Of a stretch of DNA of 64,000 nucleotides, positions 51,146 to 61,064 are shown piece after piece. Each line of letters begins with the position of its first letter. Within the stretch, counting starts at the first letter, position 1. The DNA is from Gemmatimonadales bacterium. GTDB lineage: Bacteria > Gemmatimonadota > Gemmatimonadetes > Gemmatimonadales > GWC2-71-9. A program made the position numbers and the translations under genes. The DNA lies in NCBI GenBank assembly GCA_036500345.1, contig DASYCE010000007.1, forward strand, positions 274,199 through 338,198, read 5' to 3'. The notes below the pieces were generated by a model. It was not told where the DNA came from, did not search any database, and worked only from the letters and a program-made list of their open reading frames with translations.

Positions 51146-54100
51146 ATGCAATCGAAGACACTGCTCAGGCGAGCGGCAGCGTTCCTCAATGCAACACGCT
51201 TCGGCGCCCTTCTGGCGACTGCCGCGCTCCTGTTGATCATGGCACCCGCTCGTGCGCAGAGTGCGACCGAAATCGTGCGCGGGAAGATTACCGGCATCGA
51301 CGGCAAGCCAATCCCGCAGGTATCGGTGACGATCACCGGCCTGATCTCCCAGACCGCCCTTTCCGTCCCCACCAATGAGAAGGGGATCTACACCGCCCTC
51401 TTCCCGAACGGCGAAGGGGATTACATCGTCAACATCCGCAAGATCGGCTACGCGCCGTACAACACCCGAGTCACCCGGACCGGGTTGAGCACGGTGCTCG
51501 TCGCCGACGTGACACTCAAGGAGCTGGCCTTCCAGCTCGACACGATCAACGTCGCGGCGAAGAAGCTCAACGCCGGCGACGACCAGACGTCGATCGGCGG
51601 GGTGACGAACGACCTCCTCTCCGGCGCGCTCTTCTCGCTGGACCCGAGCGACCTCCTGGCGCTCGCGGCGCAGATCCCGGGCGTCTTCTCGACCGATAGC
51701 ACCGGCTTCTCGGTGCTTGGTTCCGGCAATGGAGCGAACGCGAGCACGCTTGATGGTTCGCGCTTTGGCGGAACCTCCCTGCCGCCCGACGCGCTGGCCG
51801 GATCGCGACTGGTCCAGTCGTCCGCCGATCCCGGCGTGGGCGGTTTCTCCGGCGGCGTGACGCAGAACATCGCGCGTGGCGGCACCGATCTCTTCGCAAT
51901 GACCGCGCGCGGCTCCTTCGGTGATCACCATCTCGCGTGGACCGATCCGTCGTGGCCGCAGCCGGTCGCGCGCACCGGTCTCACCAGCGGGACGATCGGC
52001 GGCCCGATCATCAGGAAGCGGCTGCACTATCAAGGATCGTGGAGCGTGCGCGACAACGAGTCCGACGTCTACTCGCTCCTCAGCCCGCCACAGTCGATCA
52101 TTTCGCAGTACGGGATCGTGGCCGATACGATCAACGCGGTGTCGGGGGCGCTGCACGACCTCGGCATCCCGATGACCGCCGCCGGTGCGTCGCCGAACAA
52201 TCACGGCCGCTCGTACAACACCTCGATGGTGATCGATTGGACGCCGAAGGGAACCACGGCGCTCAGGATCACCCAGAGCGGCTTCTGGAGCGACAACGGG
52301 TCACCGGGACGGGCGCCATTCTCGTATCCGTCGATCGGACAGACGTCGAGCAACCGGTTCCAGTTCGTGACCGCCAAGCTCACCGGCTACCTGCATGGCT
52401 TCCTCGATGAGATGAATGCCTCACTGAATTACTCGAACTTCGGGAGCAACCCCTTCCTGCAGATGCCGAGCGCATCGGTCCGCGTCGGTACCGTATTCGA
52501 CGACGGGCACACCGGGCTCGGGTCCCTCTCGTTCGGCGGCGGTTCGAGCGCGAGCACCAATACCAGCTACAACCTCGAATTGCGGAACGAGTTCTCCTGG
52601 ATCGCGGGAAGTGGGAAGCACCGGGTCAAGATCGGCCAGGATCTCCAGAACAGCTGGAACTCCTCCTTTTCGTCGGGCAACCGGTTCGGCAGTTACACCT
52701 ACCAGACGCTCGCCGACCTGGAGGCGAACCGTCCGGCAGCATATTCGCTGACGCTGAACAGCATGGAGCGATCGACACACGGCGCCGACATTTCTGCCTG
52801 GATCGGCGACGAATGGAGTGCGACCAAGGCGCTGCAATTCCAGGGCGGCCTCCGCTACGACGCGGCGATTCCGGAAGTCATTCCGCAACTCAACCCGGCC
52901 GCGCAGCAGGAATTCGGCGTCGAGACCAACCGCGTGCCGTATTCGGGACTGCTGACGCCGCGTCTCGGCTTTTCGTGGACCTCGGCGCGGCGGCGCGGCA
53001 TGGGTTCGGCAACCGGCCAGAACGGGCCGATCGCGCTCGGCGGTATCCCGCTCAATCTGCCGCCGGAATTCATCCAGGCACTGCTCGGCACTCCGCGTGG
53101 ATCGACATTGCCGGGGTGGGCGGTAAACGGGTCGATCGGGGCGTACGGAACGCCGCTCGACAACAGCGACCTCGTCTCGCTCCTTGATCAGACCGGATTG
53201 CCCGACACTCGCCGCGTGCTCAGCTGCGTCGGTGACGTGACCCCGATCCCCGACTGGAGCGCGATCAACAACGCGGCGCCGACGTCGTGCATCGACGGGA
53301 GCGGTGTCTCGACCTTCTCCTCCAACGTCCCGTCGGTGCAGGTCTATGATCCGTCGTACCGCGCCCAGGTGAACTGGCGCGCGAATCTCGGGATCGACGG
53401 GATCCGGTTGCCGGCGAAGTGGACGCTGGGGATCACGACCTTCTACAACTACGGCGTGCATTACCGCAGCTCGATCGACGAAAACCTGACGCAGACGCCG
53501 GTATTCAATCTCGGCAACGAATCGAATCGTCAGGTCTACGTCAATCCGTCGGAAATCGTCCCCGAGACCGGCCTGATCGCTCCCAATGCATACCGGATCG
53601 ATCCTGCGTATGGAGCAGTCCGCGATATCATCTCGGACCTGCACCAGCGCACCGCGCAGTTCCAGGCGACGATCGCGCCGCCGCATGCGCTGCTGCACAA
53701 CAAGATGCAGCTCTCGATGACCTACGTGTACAACCACGGCGAACGCGAGCAGCGCGGTATCGACGCCGGGAGCTTCGGCGGTGGTGGTCTCTTCACCATC
53801 ATCAACGGGCAATTCTTCTCGTCGGGCGGATCAAACTTCGCCATCAACGGCAATCCGTTCACCACCGCCTGGGTGCGGTCATCGCAACCGACCCACCAGA
53901 TCGTCGCGTCGGCGTCGTTCCGTGCCTGGTGGTTCAACATCAACACGCGGCTCAATTTTCTCTCCGGGATTCCGTACACGCCGTCGGTCTCGGGCGACAT
54001 CAACGGCGACGGCCTCAACGACGATATCGCCTTCATCCCGAATCCCGCGACGACGACCGATCCGGTGCTGGCGTCGCAGATGGCCCAGCTCCTCGCCTCG

Positions 54101-55033
54101 GCCCCCTCGAGCGCGCGGAGTTGTCTCATGAAGCAGATGGGACAGGTGGCCGGGATCAACAGCTGCAGCAATCCGTGGCAGGCGCGGCTCGATCTGCGCA
54201 TCGACTGGCAGCCCCCGCGCTCGTTCGGCTTCGGCGACCGCCTGCGCGTCACCACGCAGATGCTGAACACCAGCGGTGCGCTGGTCCGGCTCTTCGGGCT
54301 GGAGAACACGCCGCTCGGCCGGGGCGCGCTGAGCCAGCAGGCCAACGCCTCACTGCTGACCGTGACCGGGTTCAATCCGCAGACGCAGAGCTACCAGTAT
54401 CAGGTGAACCAGCTCTTCGGGCAGCCGGCCAATTTCGGCACGGCGCGGCATCTGTATCCGCCGTTCCAGCTGCAGATGGGGCTCGAGTACAAGCTTGGCG
54501 GCCCGCCGACGGCGCCGATGGCGCTCAGCATGGGGCTGATTCCCGGCGCCAAGGAACCGCCGTATACCATCGACCAGATCCGCGCCAAGCTGGAGAAGAT
54601 GAGCCGCGATCCGGTGCAGCCGATCCTCGTCCGGAAGGACACGATGGGGTTGACGCCGAAGGTGGTGGGCGAGCTCGAATCGATCAGCAAGGCGCTCCAT
54701 GCCCGGATCGACTCGGCGCTCGATCCGGCGCTCGAATACGTGATGAAGAAGGGTCGCAGGATCGACGACCAGCAGCTCAACTCACGGTTGAGCCGGGCGC
54801 AGCCGCAGATCCAGCGGATGCTGGCCGATGCGAACACGCGCGCCCGGGCATTGCTCACGCCGGCGCAGTTGCGGATGCTCCCGGCGACCCCGTCGATCGG
54901 CGGCCTGCTGCCGGGTGGCCGCCCTGGTGCCGCACCGGGTGGCGCCGCCGGTGCATCGCCGTCGGCCATCAAGCAGGACGTCATCATGGGACCGGGCACG
55001 GTGATCATCAAGGGCGGTGGCGGCGAGAACTGA
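51146..55033 (+). CDS. Very large SusC/TonB-type outer-membrane receptor with C-terminal Spy-like extension
   Basis: A 1295-residue protein. A signal peptide ends at about MAPARAQ; an N-terminal CarboxypepD-reg domain (VRGKITGIDGKPIPQVSVTITG to about 130), plug region and barrel continue to about residue 1118 (PFQLQMGLEYKLGG). Unlike most receptors there follow about 177 residues: helical, with two LTPxQ/LTPxV motifs (LTPKVV near 1169 and LTPAQL near 1237), like Spy/CpxP/CnrX-type chaperones or metal sensors, and a Gly/Ala tail. The extension lies beyond the closing barrel strand and probably sits in the periplasm. It follows the GH2 gene by 212 bp with no clear promoter visible. Confidence 0.88.
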   Translation: MQSKTLLRRAAAFLNATRFGALLATAALLLIMAPARAQSATEIVRGKITGIDGKPIPQVSVTITGLISQTALSVPTNEKGIYTALFPNGEGDYIVNIRKIGYAPYNTRVTRTGLSTVLVADVTLKELAFQLDTINVAAKKLNAGDDQTSIGGVTNDLLSGALFSLDPSDLLALAAQIPGVFSTDSTGFSVLGSGNGANASTLDGSRFGGTSLPPDALAGSRLVQSSADPGVGGFSGGVTQNIARGGTDLFAMTARGSFGDHHLAWTDPSWPQPVARTGLTSGTIGGPIIRKRLHYQGSWSVRDNESDVYSLLSPPQSIISQYGIVADTINAVSGALHDLGIPMTAAGASPNNHGRSYNTSMVIDWTPKGTTALRITQSGFWSDNGSPGRAPFSYPSIGQTSSNRFQFVTAKLTGYLHGFLDEMNASLNYSNFGSNPFLQMPSASVRVGTVFDDGHTGLGSLSFGGGSSASTNTSYNLELRNEFSWIAGSGKHRVKIGQDLQNSWNSSFSSGNRFGSYTYQTLADLEANRPAAYSLTLNSMERSTHGADISAWIGDEWSATKALQFQGGLRYDAAIPEVIPQLNPAAQQEFGVETNRVPYSGLLTPRLGFSWTSARRRGMGSATGQNGPIALGGIPLNLPPEFIQALLGTPRGSTLPGWAVNGSIGAYGTPLDNSDLVSLLDQTGLPDTRRVLSCVGDVTPIPDWSAINNAAPTSCIDGSGVSTFSSNVPSVQVYDPSYRAQVNWRANLGIDGIRLPAKWTLGITTFYNYGVHYRSSIDENLTQTPVFNLGNESNRQVYVNPSEIVPETGLIAPNAYRIDPAYGAVRDIISDLHQRTAQFQATIAPPHALLHNKMQLSMTYVYNHGEREQRGIDAGSFGGGGLFTIINGQFFSSGGSNFAINGNPFTTAWVRSSQPTHQIVASASFRAWWFNINTRLNFLSGIPYTPSVSGDINGDGLNDDIAFIPNPATTTDPVLASQMAQLLASAPSSARSCLMKQMGQVAGINSCSNPWQARLDLRIDWQPPRSFGFGDRLRVTTQMLNTSGALVRLFGLENTPLGRGALSQQANASLLTVTGFNPQTQSYQYQVNQLFGQPANFGTARHLYPPFQLQMGLEYKLGGPPTAPMALSMGLIPGAKEPPYTIDQIRAKLEKMSRDPVQPILVRKDTMGLTPKVVGELESISKALHARIDSALDPALEYVMKKGRRIDDQQLNSRLSRAQPQIQRMLADANTRARALLTPAQLRMLPATPSIGGLLPGGRPGAAPGGAAGASPSAIKQDVIMGPGTVIIKGGGGEN

Positions 55034-55085
55034 CCGACCGATGTAACCTTCCAGTCTCTCCGCCGCAGAGGCCACAATCGGTCGC

Positions 55086-56318
55086 GTGACCCGTAACCTC
55101 ACCGTGCAGGTGCTGCTGGCGATCGCCTGCGGCGCTGTCATCGGCTGGCTCGCCCCCGGCACCGGCCGCGCGCTGCGGCCGCTGGGCGACGCCTTCATCA
55201 ATCTCGTCAAGATGGTGATCACTCCAGTGATCTTCCTCACCGTGGTCCTGGGGATGGCCCGGACCGGCGACCTGCGGCGAGTTGGGCGAGTCGGGATCAA
55301 GGCACTGATCTACTTCGAGGTCGTCACCACCTTCGCCCTCGCGATCGGCCTGGTGGTGATCAACGTCGTGCGGCCCGGTGCCGGCATCGACGCGGCGCAC
55401 CTCGCAACCGCCGACGTCAGCCGGTACACCACCGGCAGCAAGCTCTCGATGGTCGAGTTCTTCACCCACATCATCCCGTCGAGCGTCGTCGGTGCCTTCG
55501 CCCAGGGCGACGTGCTGCAGGTCGTCTTCTTCTCGATCCTCTTCGGTGCCGCACTCACGTCGGTCGGCGAGGCCGGTGCACCGGTGGTGCGCGCGCTGGA
55601 ACATCTCGAACGGATCATCTTCCGGATCGTCGAGATGGTGATGCGCGTGGCGCCGATCGGCGCCCTGGGCGCGATGGCCTTCACCGTCGGCGCGTTCGGC
55701 GTCGGATCGCTGCTCACCCTCGGCCGGTTGATGTTCTGTGTCTACGTCACGATGGCAATCTTCATCTTCGGCGTCCTCAACCTGATCGCGCGCGCGGCAG
55801 GATTTTCCCTCTGGAAGCTGCTCGTCTACCTTCGCGACGACATCGCGATCGTACTCGGGACCTCGTCGAGCGAAGCGGTCCTGCCGAGGCTGATCGACAA
55901 GCTCGAACGCTACGGCTGCACCCGCGACGTTGTCGGTCTGGTCATCCCCGCCGGGTATTCCTTCAACCTCGACGGGACGTCGATCTATCTCTCGATGGCG
56001 ACACTCTTCATCGCGCAGGCGTACGGCGTGCACCTGTCGATCGGCCAGCAGGTCAGCGTCATGGCGATCCTGATGATCACCTCGAAGGGCGCCGCCGGCG
56101 TGACCGGATCGGGATTCATCGTCCTTGCGAGCACGCTCTCCGCCTTGCGCGTGGTGCCGGTCGAGGGTGTCGCCCTCGTGCTGGGCGTCGACCGCTTCAT
56201 GAGCGAGGCCCGCGCCATCACCAATGTGATCGGCAACGCCGTGGCGACCGTGGTCGTCGCCCGGAGCGAGCGCGAGTTTGTCGGCGCACCGTCCCCGCAG
56301 GAACTGCAATCGGCATGA
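55086..56318 (+). CDS. Dicarboxylate/amino acid:cation symporter (DAACS family)
   Basis: A 410-residue inner-membrane symporter for C4-dicarboxylates or glutamate with protons or sodium. Family segments are LVKMVITPVIFLTVVLGM at helix 2, the serine-rich re-entrant loop VLGTSSSEAVLPRLI, SFNLDGTSIYLSMATLFIAQA (substrate site) and TSKGAAGVTGSGFIVLAST. The GTG was chosen; no better start exists. Its last codons include the ATG of a short overlapping false start of the M24 gene. Confidence 0.92.
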   Translation: MTRNLTVQVLLAIACGAVIGWLAPGTGRALRPLGDAFINLVKMVITPVIFLTVVLGMARTGDLRRVGRVGIKALIYFEVVTTFALAIGLVVINVVRPGAGIDAAHLATADVSRYTTGSKLSMVEFFTHIIPSSVVGAFAQGDVLQVVFFSILFGAALTSVGEAGAPVVRALEHLERIIFRIVEMVMRVAPIGALGAMAFTVGAFGVGSLLTLGRLMFCVYVTMAIFIFGVLNLIARAAGFSLWKLLVYLRDDIAIVLGTSSSEAVLPRLIDKLERYGCTRDVVGLVIPAGYSFNLDGTSIYLSMATLFIAQAYGVHLSIGQQVSVMAILMITSKGAAGVTGSGFIVLASTLSALRVVPVEGVALVLGVDRFMSEARAITNVIGNAVATVVVARSEREFVGAPSPQELQSA

Positions 56319-56321
56319 GCC

Positions 56322-56327
56322 GAGGAG
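56322..56327 (+). promoter_or_regulatory. Ribosome binding site fixing the M24 start
   Basis: GAGGAG lies 5 bases before ATG 56333. It places the start after, not at, the ATG that overlaps the symporter stop. Confidence 0.7.
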
Positions 56328-56332
56328 CGAAC

Positions 56333-57802
56333 ATGCGCAGGGTATCATTGGTTGGTATAGTGCTGCTGGTCACGGGAGTGGTGGCGCTCCCCGCGCAGCA
56401 GATCACGTCGGCCGACTACATGGCGCGGCGCGATTCGCTCGCGGCACGGATCCGGAACGGCGTGGTGGTCGGCTTCGGCGGCCGGACGCTGGTGAGCGAC
56501 TTCGGCCGCTTCTTCCAGCTCGCGGCGTTTCACTACCTCACCGGCTACGACGAACCCGATGCCGGGATGGTGATGGTGGTCCGCGACGGCAGGCCTGTGA
56601 CCACGCTCTTCGTCACCAGGCTCGATCCGCGGACCGCGTTCTACTACGGCCAGCGCGCCGACACCAACGTCCTGGCACAGATGCTGGGTGTCGACGCCCG
56701 CTCGGCCAGTGCGATGGAACCGATCGTCGACTCGCTCGTCGCCACGCGGCTGCCGTTCTACGATCTCGCCGACTTCGAGGACGCTGATTTCGCCCGCGCC
56801 GATTCACTGACCCGCGGCCAGCAGTTCATCAAGGAACTGATGGCGCGCCACCCTGGGCTGACGGTCACGAGCGCACATCCGATCGTGAACCAGTTGCGAT
56901 CGCACCGGACTCCGGCCGAGATCGCATTGCTTCGCCGCGCGGCCGAAATTTCCTCGGACGGCCACCGCGCCGTCCTCGCCATGCCCGAGCCGCGGCACGA
57001 ATACGAGGTGCAGGCGGTGCTCGAGAGCACCTTCCTCGGCGAAGGCGGCGAACGGCCGGCCTATGGATCGATCGTCGGATCGGGCGAGAAGGGAACCGAA
57101 CTCCACTACATGCTGGACCGTGGCCCGACGAAGCCCGGCGATCTGATCGTGATCGATGCCGCGACGCAATACCAAGGGTACGCCGCCGACGTGACCCGAA
57201 GCATTCCGGTGAACGGCAAGTACACGCCGGAACAGCGTGCCATCTATCAGCTCGTCCGCGATGCGCAGGCCGCAGCCGAACGGAACGCTCGCCCGGGAAT
57301 GTCACGGCGGGCGGCATCGGATTCATCGGTCGCCGTGCGTGCCGCGGGCCTGGCGAAGCTCGGCCTGGTCGAGAGCGTCGATGCCACCTACGACCCGCCC
57401 GGAGCGGCCGGAGGACGTGGCCGCTCGGGCGGCGGTGCGCCGGCGACGCAGGCGTCGTTCTGGATGATTCACGGGATCAGTCACGGCCTCGGGCTCGCGG
57501 TTCATGATCCGCTCACCAACGTGCCGGCGAATGATCCCGTCTATCAGATCGGCGATGCGTTCACCCTCGAGCCGGGGATCTACATCTCGTCGAAGATGCT
57601 CGACGTGCTCCCCGACACGCCGCGGAACCGTCAGTTCATCGCGAAGGTCCGGCCGGTGGTGGCGAAGTACGACATGACCGGCGTCCGGATCGAGGACGAC
57701 TACGCCATCACGGCGAAGGGGCTGGAACGGCTGAGCAATGCTCCGCGGGAAATCGCCGAGATCGAGGCGATGATGGCGAAGCGGCCGCCGCGTAAGCAGT
57801 AG
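56333..57802 (+). CDS. M24 family Xaa-Pro aminopeptidase-like protein, secreted
   Basis: A 489-residue protein with a signal peptide (to about ALPAQQ). The creatinase-like N-domain is followed by the pita-bread fold with metal ligands in VIDAATQYQGYAADVTRS (two Asp), HGISHGLGLAVHD (His), TLEPGIYI and the RIEDDYAI Glu. A Gly/Arg/Ser-rich insertion at about 362-375 lies just before the His-bearing loop. It would remove residues next to proline from peptides in the periplasm. The start was chosen from the GAGGAG site. Confidence 0.9.
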   Translation: MRRVSLVGIVLLVTGVVALPAQQITSADYMARRDSLAARIRNGVVVGFGGRTLVSDFGRFFQLAAFHYLTGYDEPDAGMVMVVRDGRPVTTLFVTRLDPRTAFYYGQRADTNVLAQMLGVDARSASAMEPIVDSLVATRLPFYDLADFEDADFARADSLTRGQQFIKELMARHPGLTVTSAHPIVNQLRSHRTPAEIALLRRAAEISSDGHRAVLAMPEPRHEYEVQAVLESTFLGEGGERPAYGSIVGSGEKGTELHYMLDRGPTKPGDLIVIDAATQYQGYAADVTRSIPVNGKYTPEQRAIYQLVRDAQAAAERNARPGMSRRAASDSSVAVRAAGLAKLGLVESVDATYDPPGAAGGRGRSGGGAPATQASFWMIHGISHGLGLAVHDPLTNVPANDPVYQIGDAFTLEPGIYISSKMLDVLPDTPRNRQFIAKVRPVVAKYDMTGVRIEDDYAITAKGLERLSNAPREIAEIEAMMAKRPPRKQ

Positions 57803-57885
57803 GTAAGACCGGCGCGCGCGGCGAAACCGGCGTGGGTGCTCCTCCATAGGGCGGGCGAACCTTCATCCACATCGGAGCGTCACTG

Positions 57886-58452
57886 ATGAACCGGTCCACT
57901 CGGATCCTTGCCGGCATGGTTGCCCTCGCGGCGTGCGCCGCCCCTCTGGCGGCGCAATCGGTGCCCGACCGCGCATCGGCGGTCGAGGTCCGCAAGCAGT
58001 TCATGGCCGACCTCGACACGATGTACACCAAGCTCACCGCCCTCGCCAATGCCTTCCCCGCCGACAAGTTCGCGTGGCGCCCGGCGCCGGGCGTGCGTTC
58101 GGTCGGCGAGGTCTTCATGCACGTGGCGAGCGAGTTCTACGTCTACACGCCGATGTCGTTCGGCGCCACGCGCTCACCCGCCATTCCGCGTGCCCAGGAT
58201 GCGATGACGAAGTTCGAGGCGCAAGCGACGAAGGACGACGTACTTCGGCATCTCAAGGAAGGGCACGACTATGTCACCGCCTCGGTGATGGCGGTGCCGC
58301 CCGATTCACTGGCGGGAACGCGGAAACTTTTTGGCCGGGACTTTACCATCGTCGAAACGTCGGTGGCAATGACCGCCGACATGCACGAGCATCTCGGGCA
58401 ATTGATCGCTTACGCGCGGATGAACGGCGTCGTTCCGCCGTGGAGCAAGTGA
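57886..58452 (+). CDS. Secreted DinB-like protein
   Basis: A 188-residue protein with a signal peptide (CAAPLAAQS) and a helical DinB/YfiT-like body: VEVRKQFMADLDTMYTKLTALANAFPADKF, WRPAPGVRSVGEVFMHVASE (His), and a C-terminal MTADMHEHLGQLIAYARMNGVVPP (His-containing helix). DinB-family proteins hold a metal with three His and act as thiol transferases or maleylpyruvate isomerases; an exported form is common in this lineage. The role is unknown. The end has only a weak GCGC hairpin before the convergent M20 gene. Confidence 0.8.
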   Translation: MNRSTRILAGMVALAACAAPLAAQSVPDRASAVEVRKQFMADLDTMYTKLTALANAFPADKFAWRPAPGVRSVGEVFMHVASEFYVYTPMSFGATRSPAIPRAQDAMTKFEAQATKDDVLRHLKEGHDYVTASVMAVPPDSLAGTRKLFGRDFTIVETSVAMTADMHEHLGQLIAYARMNGVVPPWSK

Positions 58453-58480
58453 CCAGGCGCTGAAGCGCGTCGTCGTCAGT

Positions 58481-59851
58481 TCACCGCTCTTTGCCGCCCG
58501 TGCCAAAGAGATCGAAAAAGGTCCCGAATACGTTGATCCCGTCCCAGAGCTGCTGCAGGTCAAGCTTTTCATTCGGCGAATGAAGCCCATCGTCGGGGAG
58601 ACCGATTCCGCTCAGCAGCACCGGCGCCCCGCCGCGGGCGAGGTCGCTGACGATCGGAATCGATCCGCCGGCGCGTACCGGCACCATTCCCTTGCCCACC
58701 ACGTCGGCAAAGGCGCGGTCGAGCAGTCCGAACGCGGCGTGGTCGACGTCGACCTGCACCGGGTCGGAACCGTGAACGAAGCGGACCTCGATGTCGGCGT
58801 AGTCCGGCGCAGCTCGATGACATGCGTCGCGCAGCTGATCGCGCGCGAACTCGTAGGACAATCCGGGGACGAGCCGCATCGACACCTTCGCCGTCGCCAC
58901 CGCGGGGATCACCGTCTTCGCTCCCTCGCCGGTGAACCCGCCGCGAATGCCGTGGATCTCGAAGGTCGGAAGCGCCCAGGTCCGCTCGAACACCGAACGA
59001 TCAGGCACACCAACCACCGCGCGCCCGGTGATCTCCTCGTGCATGAACGTCTTCTGATCGAACGGCAATGAACTCCACGCGTCGAGTTCGGTCTCCGTCG
59101 GCGGATCGACGCGGTCGTAGAGCGCCGGCATGGCGATCACGCCGTCGCGGCCCTTGATGTCGGTCAGCATCCGGCAGAGCGTTTCGATCGCGTTGGGCGC
59201 GACGCCTCCGTAGGTGCCGGAATGCAGGTCGCGTTGCGCCGTCCGGACTTCGATTTCGGCGTAGCAGATCCCGCGCAGTGCGGTATAGATCGCCGGCCAA
59301 CCCTTCGCGTAATACGACATGTCGCAGACCAGGATCGCATCGGCGTGCGCGCGCCCCGGCTCCCGGCGCAGCAGCTCCTCGATCACGTGGCCGCCGCACT
59401 CTTCCTCACCCTCGATCAGGAACCGCACGTTGAGCGGGGGACGCTTCCTGTCATCGAGCACCGCTTCGTACGACTTCATGAGGCAGAAGACCTGCCCCTT
59501 GTCGTCGACCGCGCCGCGTGCGAAGACCTTTCCGTTCCGAACGGTCGGTGTGAACGGCGGGGAGATCCATTCGTTGGCCGGATCAGTCGGCTGCACATCG
59601 TAATGGCCGTAGATCAGCAGCGTGGGCGCCCCCGGGACGGCAGGGCTCTCCGCCCAGACAACCGGATGTCCATCGCCTTCGAGCAGCGTCGCGGTGCATC
59701 CCAGCGCAGTCAGCTGATCGCGGACCCACTCGGCGGCACGCCGGCAGTCTTTCGCGTGCTCGGGGAGCGTGCTGATGCTCGGAATCGAAAGAAAGTCATT
59801 CAATTCCCCGAGCAGGCGTTCCTGCTCACGTGCCACGAACTGCTGATCCAT
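58481..59851 (-). CDS. M20 family dipeptidase-like peptidase
   Basis: A 456-residue metal-dependent peptidase. The two-zinc motifs are YGHYDVQP, ARGAVDDKGQ and IEGEEECGG, followed by the dimerisation domain and a C-terminal zinc His in DDGLHSPNEKL. Known relatives are dipeptidases and carnosinase-like enzymes. No signal sequence is apparent, so it is likely cytoplasmic and could cut imported peptides. ATG follows a GGAG (CGCAGGAGAATTCG). It is second of a two-gene minus unit, 25 bp after the aminopeptidase stop. Confidence 0.92.
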   Translation of the reverse strand: MDQQFVAREQERLLGELNDFLSIPSISTLPEHAKDCRRAAEWVRDQLTALGCTATLLEGDGHPVVWAESPAVPGAPTLLIYGHYDVQPTDPANEWISPPFTPTVRNGKVFARGAVDDKGQVFCLMKSYEAVLDDRKRPPLNVRFLIEGEEECGGHVIEELLRREPGRAHADAILVCDMSYYAKGWPAIYTALRGICYAEIEVRTAQRDLHSGTYGGVAPNAIETLCRMLTDIKGRDGVIAMPALYDRVDPPTETELDAWSSLPFDQKTFMHEEITGRAVVGVPDRSVFERTWALPTFEIHGIRGGFTGEGAKTVIPAVATAKVSMRLVPGLSYEFARDQLRDACHRAAPDYADIEVRFVHGSDPVQVDVDHAAFGLLDRAFADVVGKGMVPVRAGGSIPIVSDLARGGAPVLLSGIGLPDDGLHSPNEKLDLQQLWDGINVFGTFFDLFGTGGKER

Positions 59852-59876
59852 CGAATTCTCCTGCGATGTTGAGCCG

Positions 59877-60992
59877 CTAGTGTCCTGTGTCGGCCGGCGA
59901 AGCCGGTACGGCAGTGCGATGCAGTGCCACCCGCATCCGCTTGAACGCCTCGTCGCCGTGCGCATCGCCCACGAGCTGCTGCAGGCGGTACACCGACTTG
60001 ATCAGGTCGTTGCCATTGCTTCGATCCCAATCGTCGAAGAGCTCGAGATTGGTCCGGTACAGCCGCACACCGATCAGCGCGGCATTGTTGATCGGGCGCA
60101 CCGGTGCGTGGACGACGTGATAGGTGTGCAGGATCGGTCCGAACCCCGTTTCCAGCGTGTCCTCGCTCCATCGCGCGATGACCGCCCGTCCGCTGTCGTT
60201 CGCCGCTGGCGGAAGCTTCAATGCATACAGTGAATCGAGGCGATCGAGGAGGAGGGAGTAGTAGGTGCCGAGCGTCTGCTCATCCTGCCAGCGTCCCTCG
60301 GCCCGGAGTGCCACCGCGGTGTCTCCCCGCGAGAGGAAGAACATCTGCGTCGCGCGATAGCCGACCCACTGTGCGAAGCTCTCGTTGAAGTCGGTCGCGC
60401 CCTTCACCCACAACGTGTTGTGCGCGATTTCGTGAAAGACCGTCGCGGCGAGCTCCATCGAATCGGGGGTCAGTGCCGTCGACAGGAGCGGATCGTTGAA
60501 CCAGCCGAGGGTCGAGAAGGCGTCCGAGGGCCGGAGGTTCACGTCATCGCCGCGCTTGGCATACTTGGAGGCGGCGGCCTGCGCATCCTTGAAGTTGAAG
60601 AACCCCTTGTATGGCACGCGTCCGGCAATGGGATAGCGCCACGTCACGGGGCAGATGCAGTTGCGGGGCGACGCCGTCAGCACCAGCAGGAGGGTATCGC
60701 GACCCACGTCGCTGTAGGTGGTGTACGTCTCTTTGGCTTCGAGACCGAGCTCAGCGGCGTACTCGCGGACATCGAGGACGAGCTTTGCCTCTTCCTTGAG
60801 GGCAGCCGGGGTCTTGCGGTCGAGCGCGAGGTGGCTGATTGGGACGCGGTGATCGAGGATCCGGATCTCCTCGATCCCGGCCCGTGACAGATACCGGACC
60901 TGGTCGCTCGCCACGTAGGCGCCTCCGAAGCCGAGCAGGAGCGCCGCGGCTGCGATGATCAATCCCATCTTCCAGCGCCTTCTTCTCACCAT
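59877..60992 (-). CDS. Membrane-anchored aminopeptidase (PF10023-like)
   Basis: A 371-residue protein with one N-terminal membrane anchor (about 8-28). The zinc motif is VFHEIAHNTL, with a distal Glu in FNESFAQWVG. The N-half contains VSISHLALDRKTP-like and CICPVTWRYPIAGRVPYKGFFN segments typical of the putative aminopeptidase family. Activity is inferred. It is first of the minus-strand unit with the M20 gene and is divergent from dnaE, sharing overlapping promoter elements. Confidence 0.88.
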   Translation of the reverse strand: MVRRRRWKMGLIIAAAALLLGFGGAYVASDQVRYLSRAGIEEIRILDHRVPISHLALDRKTPAALKEEAKLVLDVREYAAELGLEAKETYTTYSDVGRDTLLLVLTASPRNCICPVTWRYPIAGRVPYKGFFNFKDAQAAASKYAKRGDDVNLRPSDAFSTLGWFNDPLLSTALTPDSMELAATVFHEIAHNTLWVKGATDFNESFAQWVGYRATQMFFLSRGDTAVALRAEGRWQDEQTLGTYYSLLLDRLDSLYALKLPPAANDSGRAVIARWSEDTLETGFGPILHTYHVVHAPVRPINNAALIGVRLYRTNLELFDDWDRSNGNDLIKSVYRLQQLVGDAHGDEAFKRMRVALHRTAVPASPADTGH

Positions 60993-61064
60993 GCCGTGGA
61001 GCGCCCGATGAAGGCGCCGGAAATCCCCTTGGTCACGCCCGCTCCGTGATCCGGTAAAATCGAT

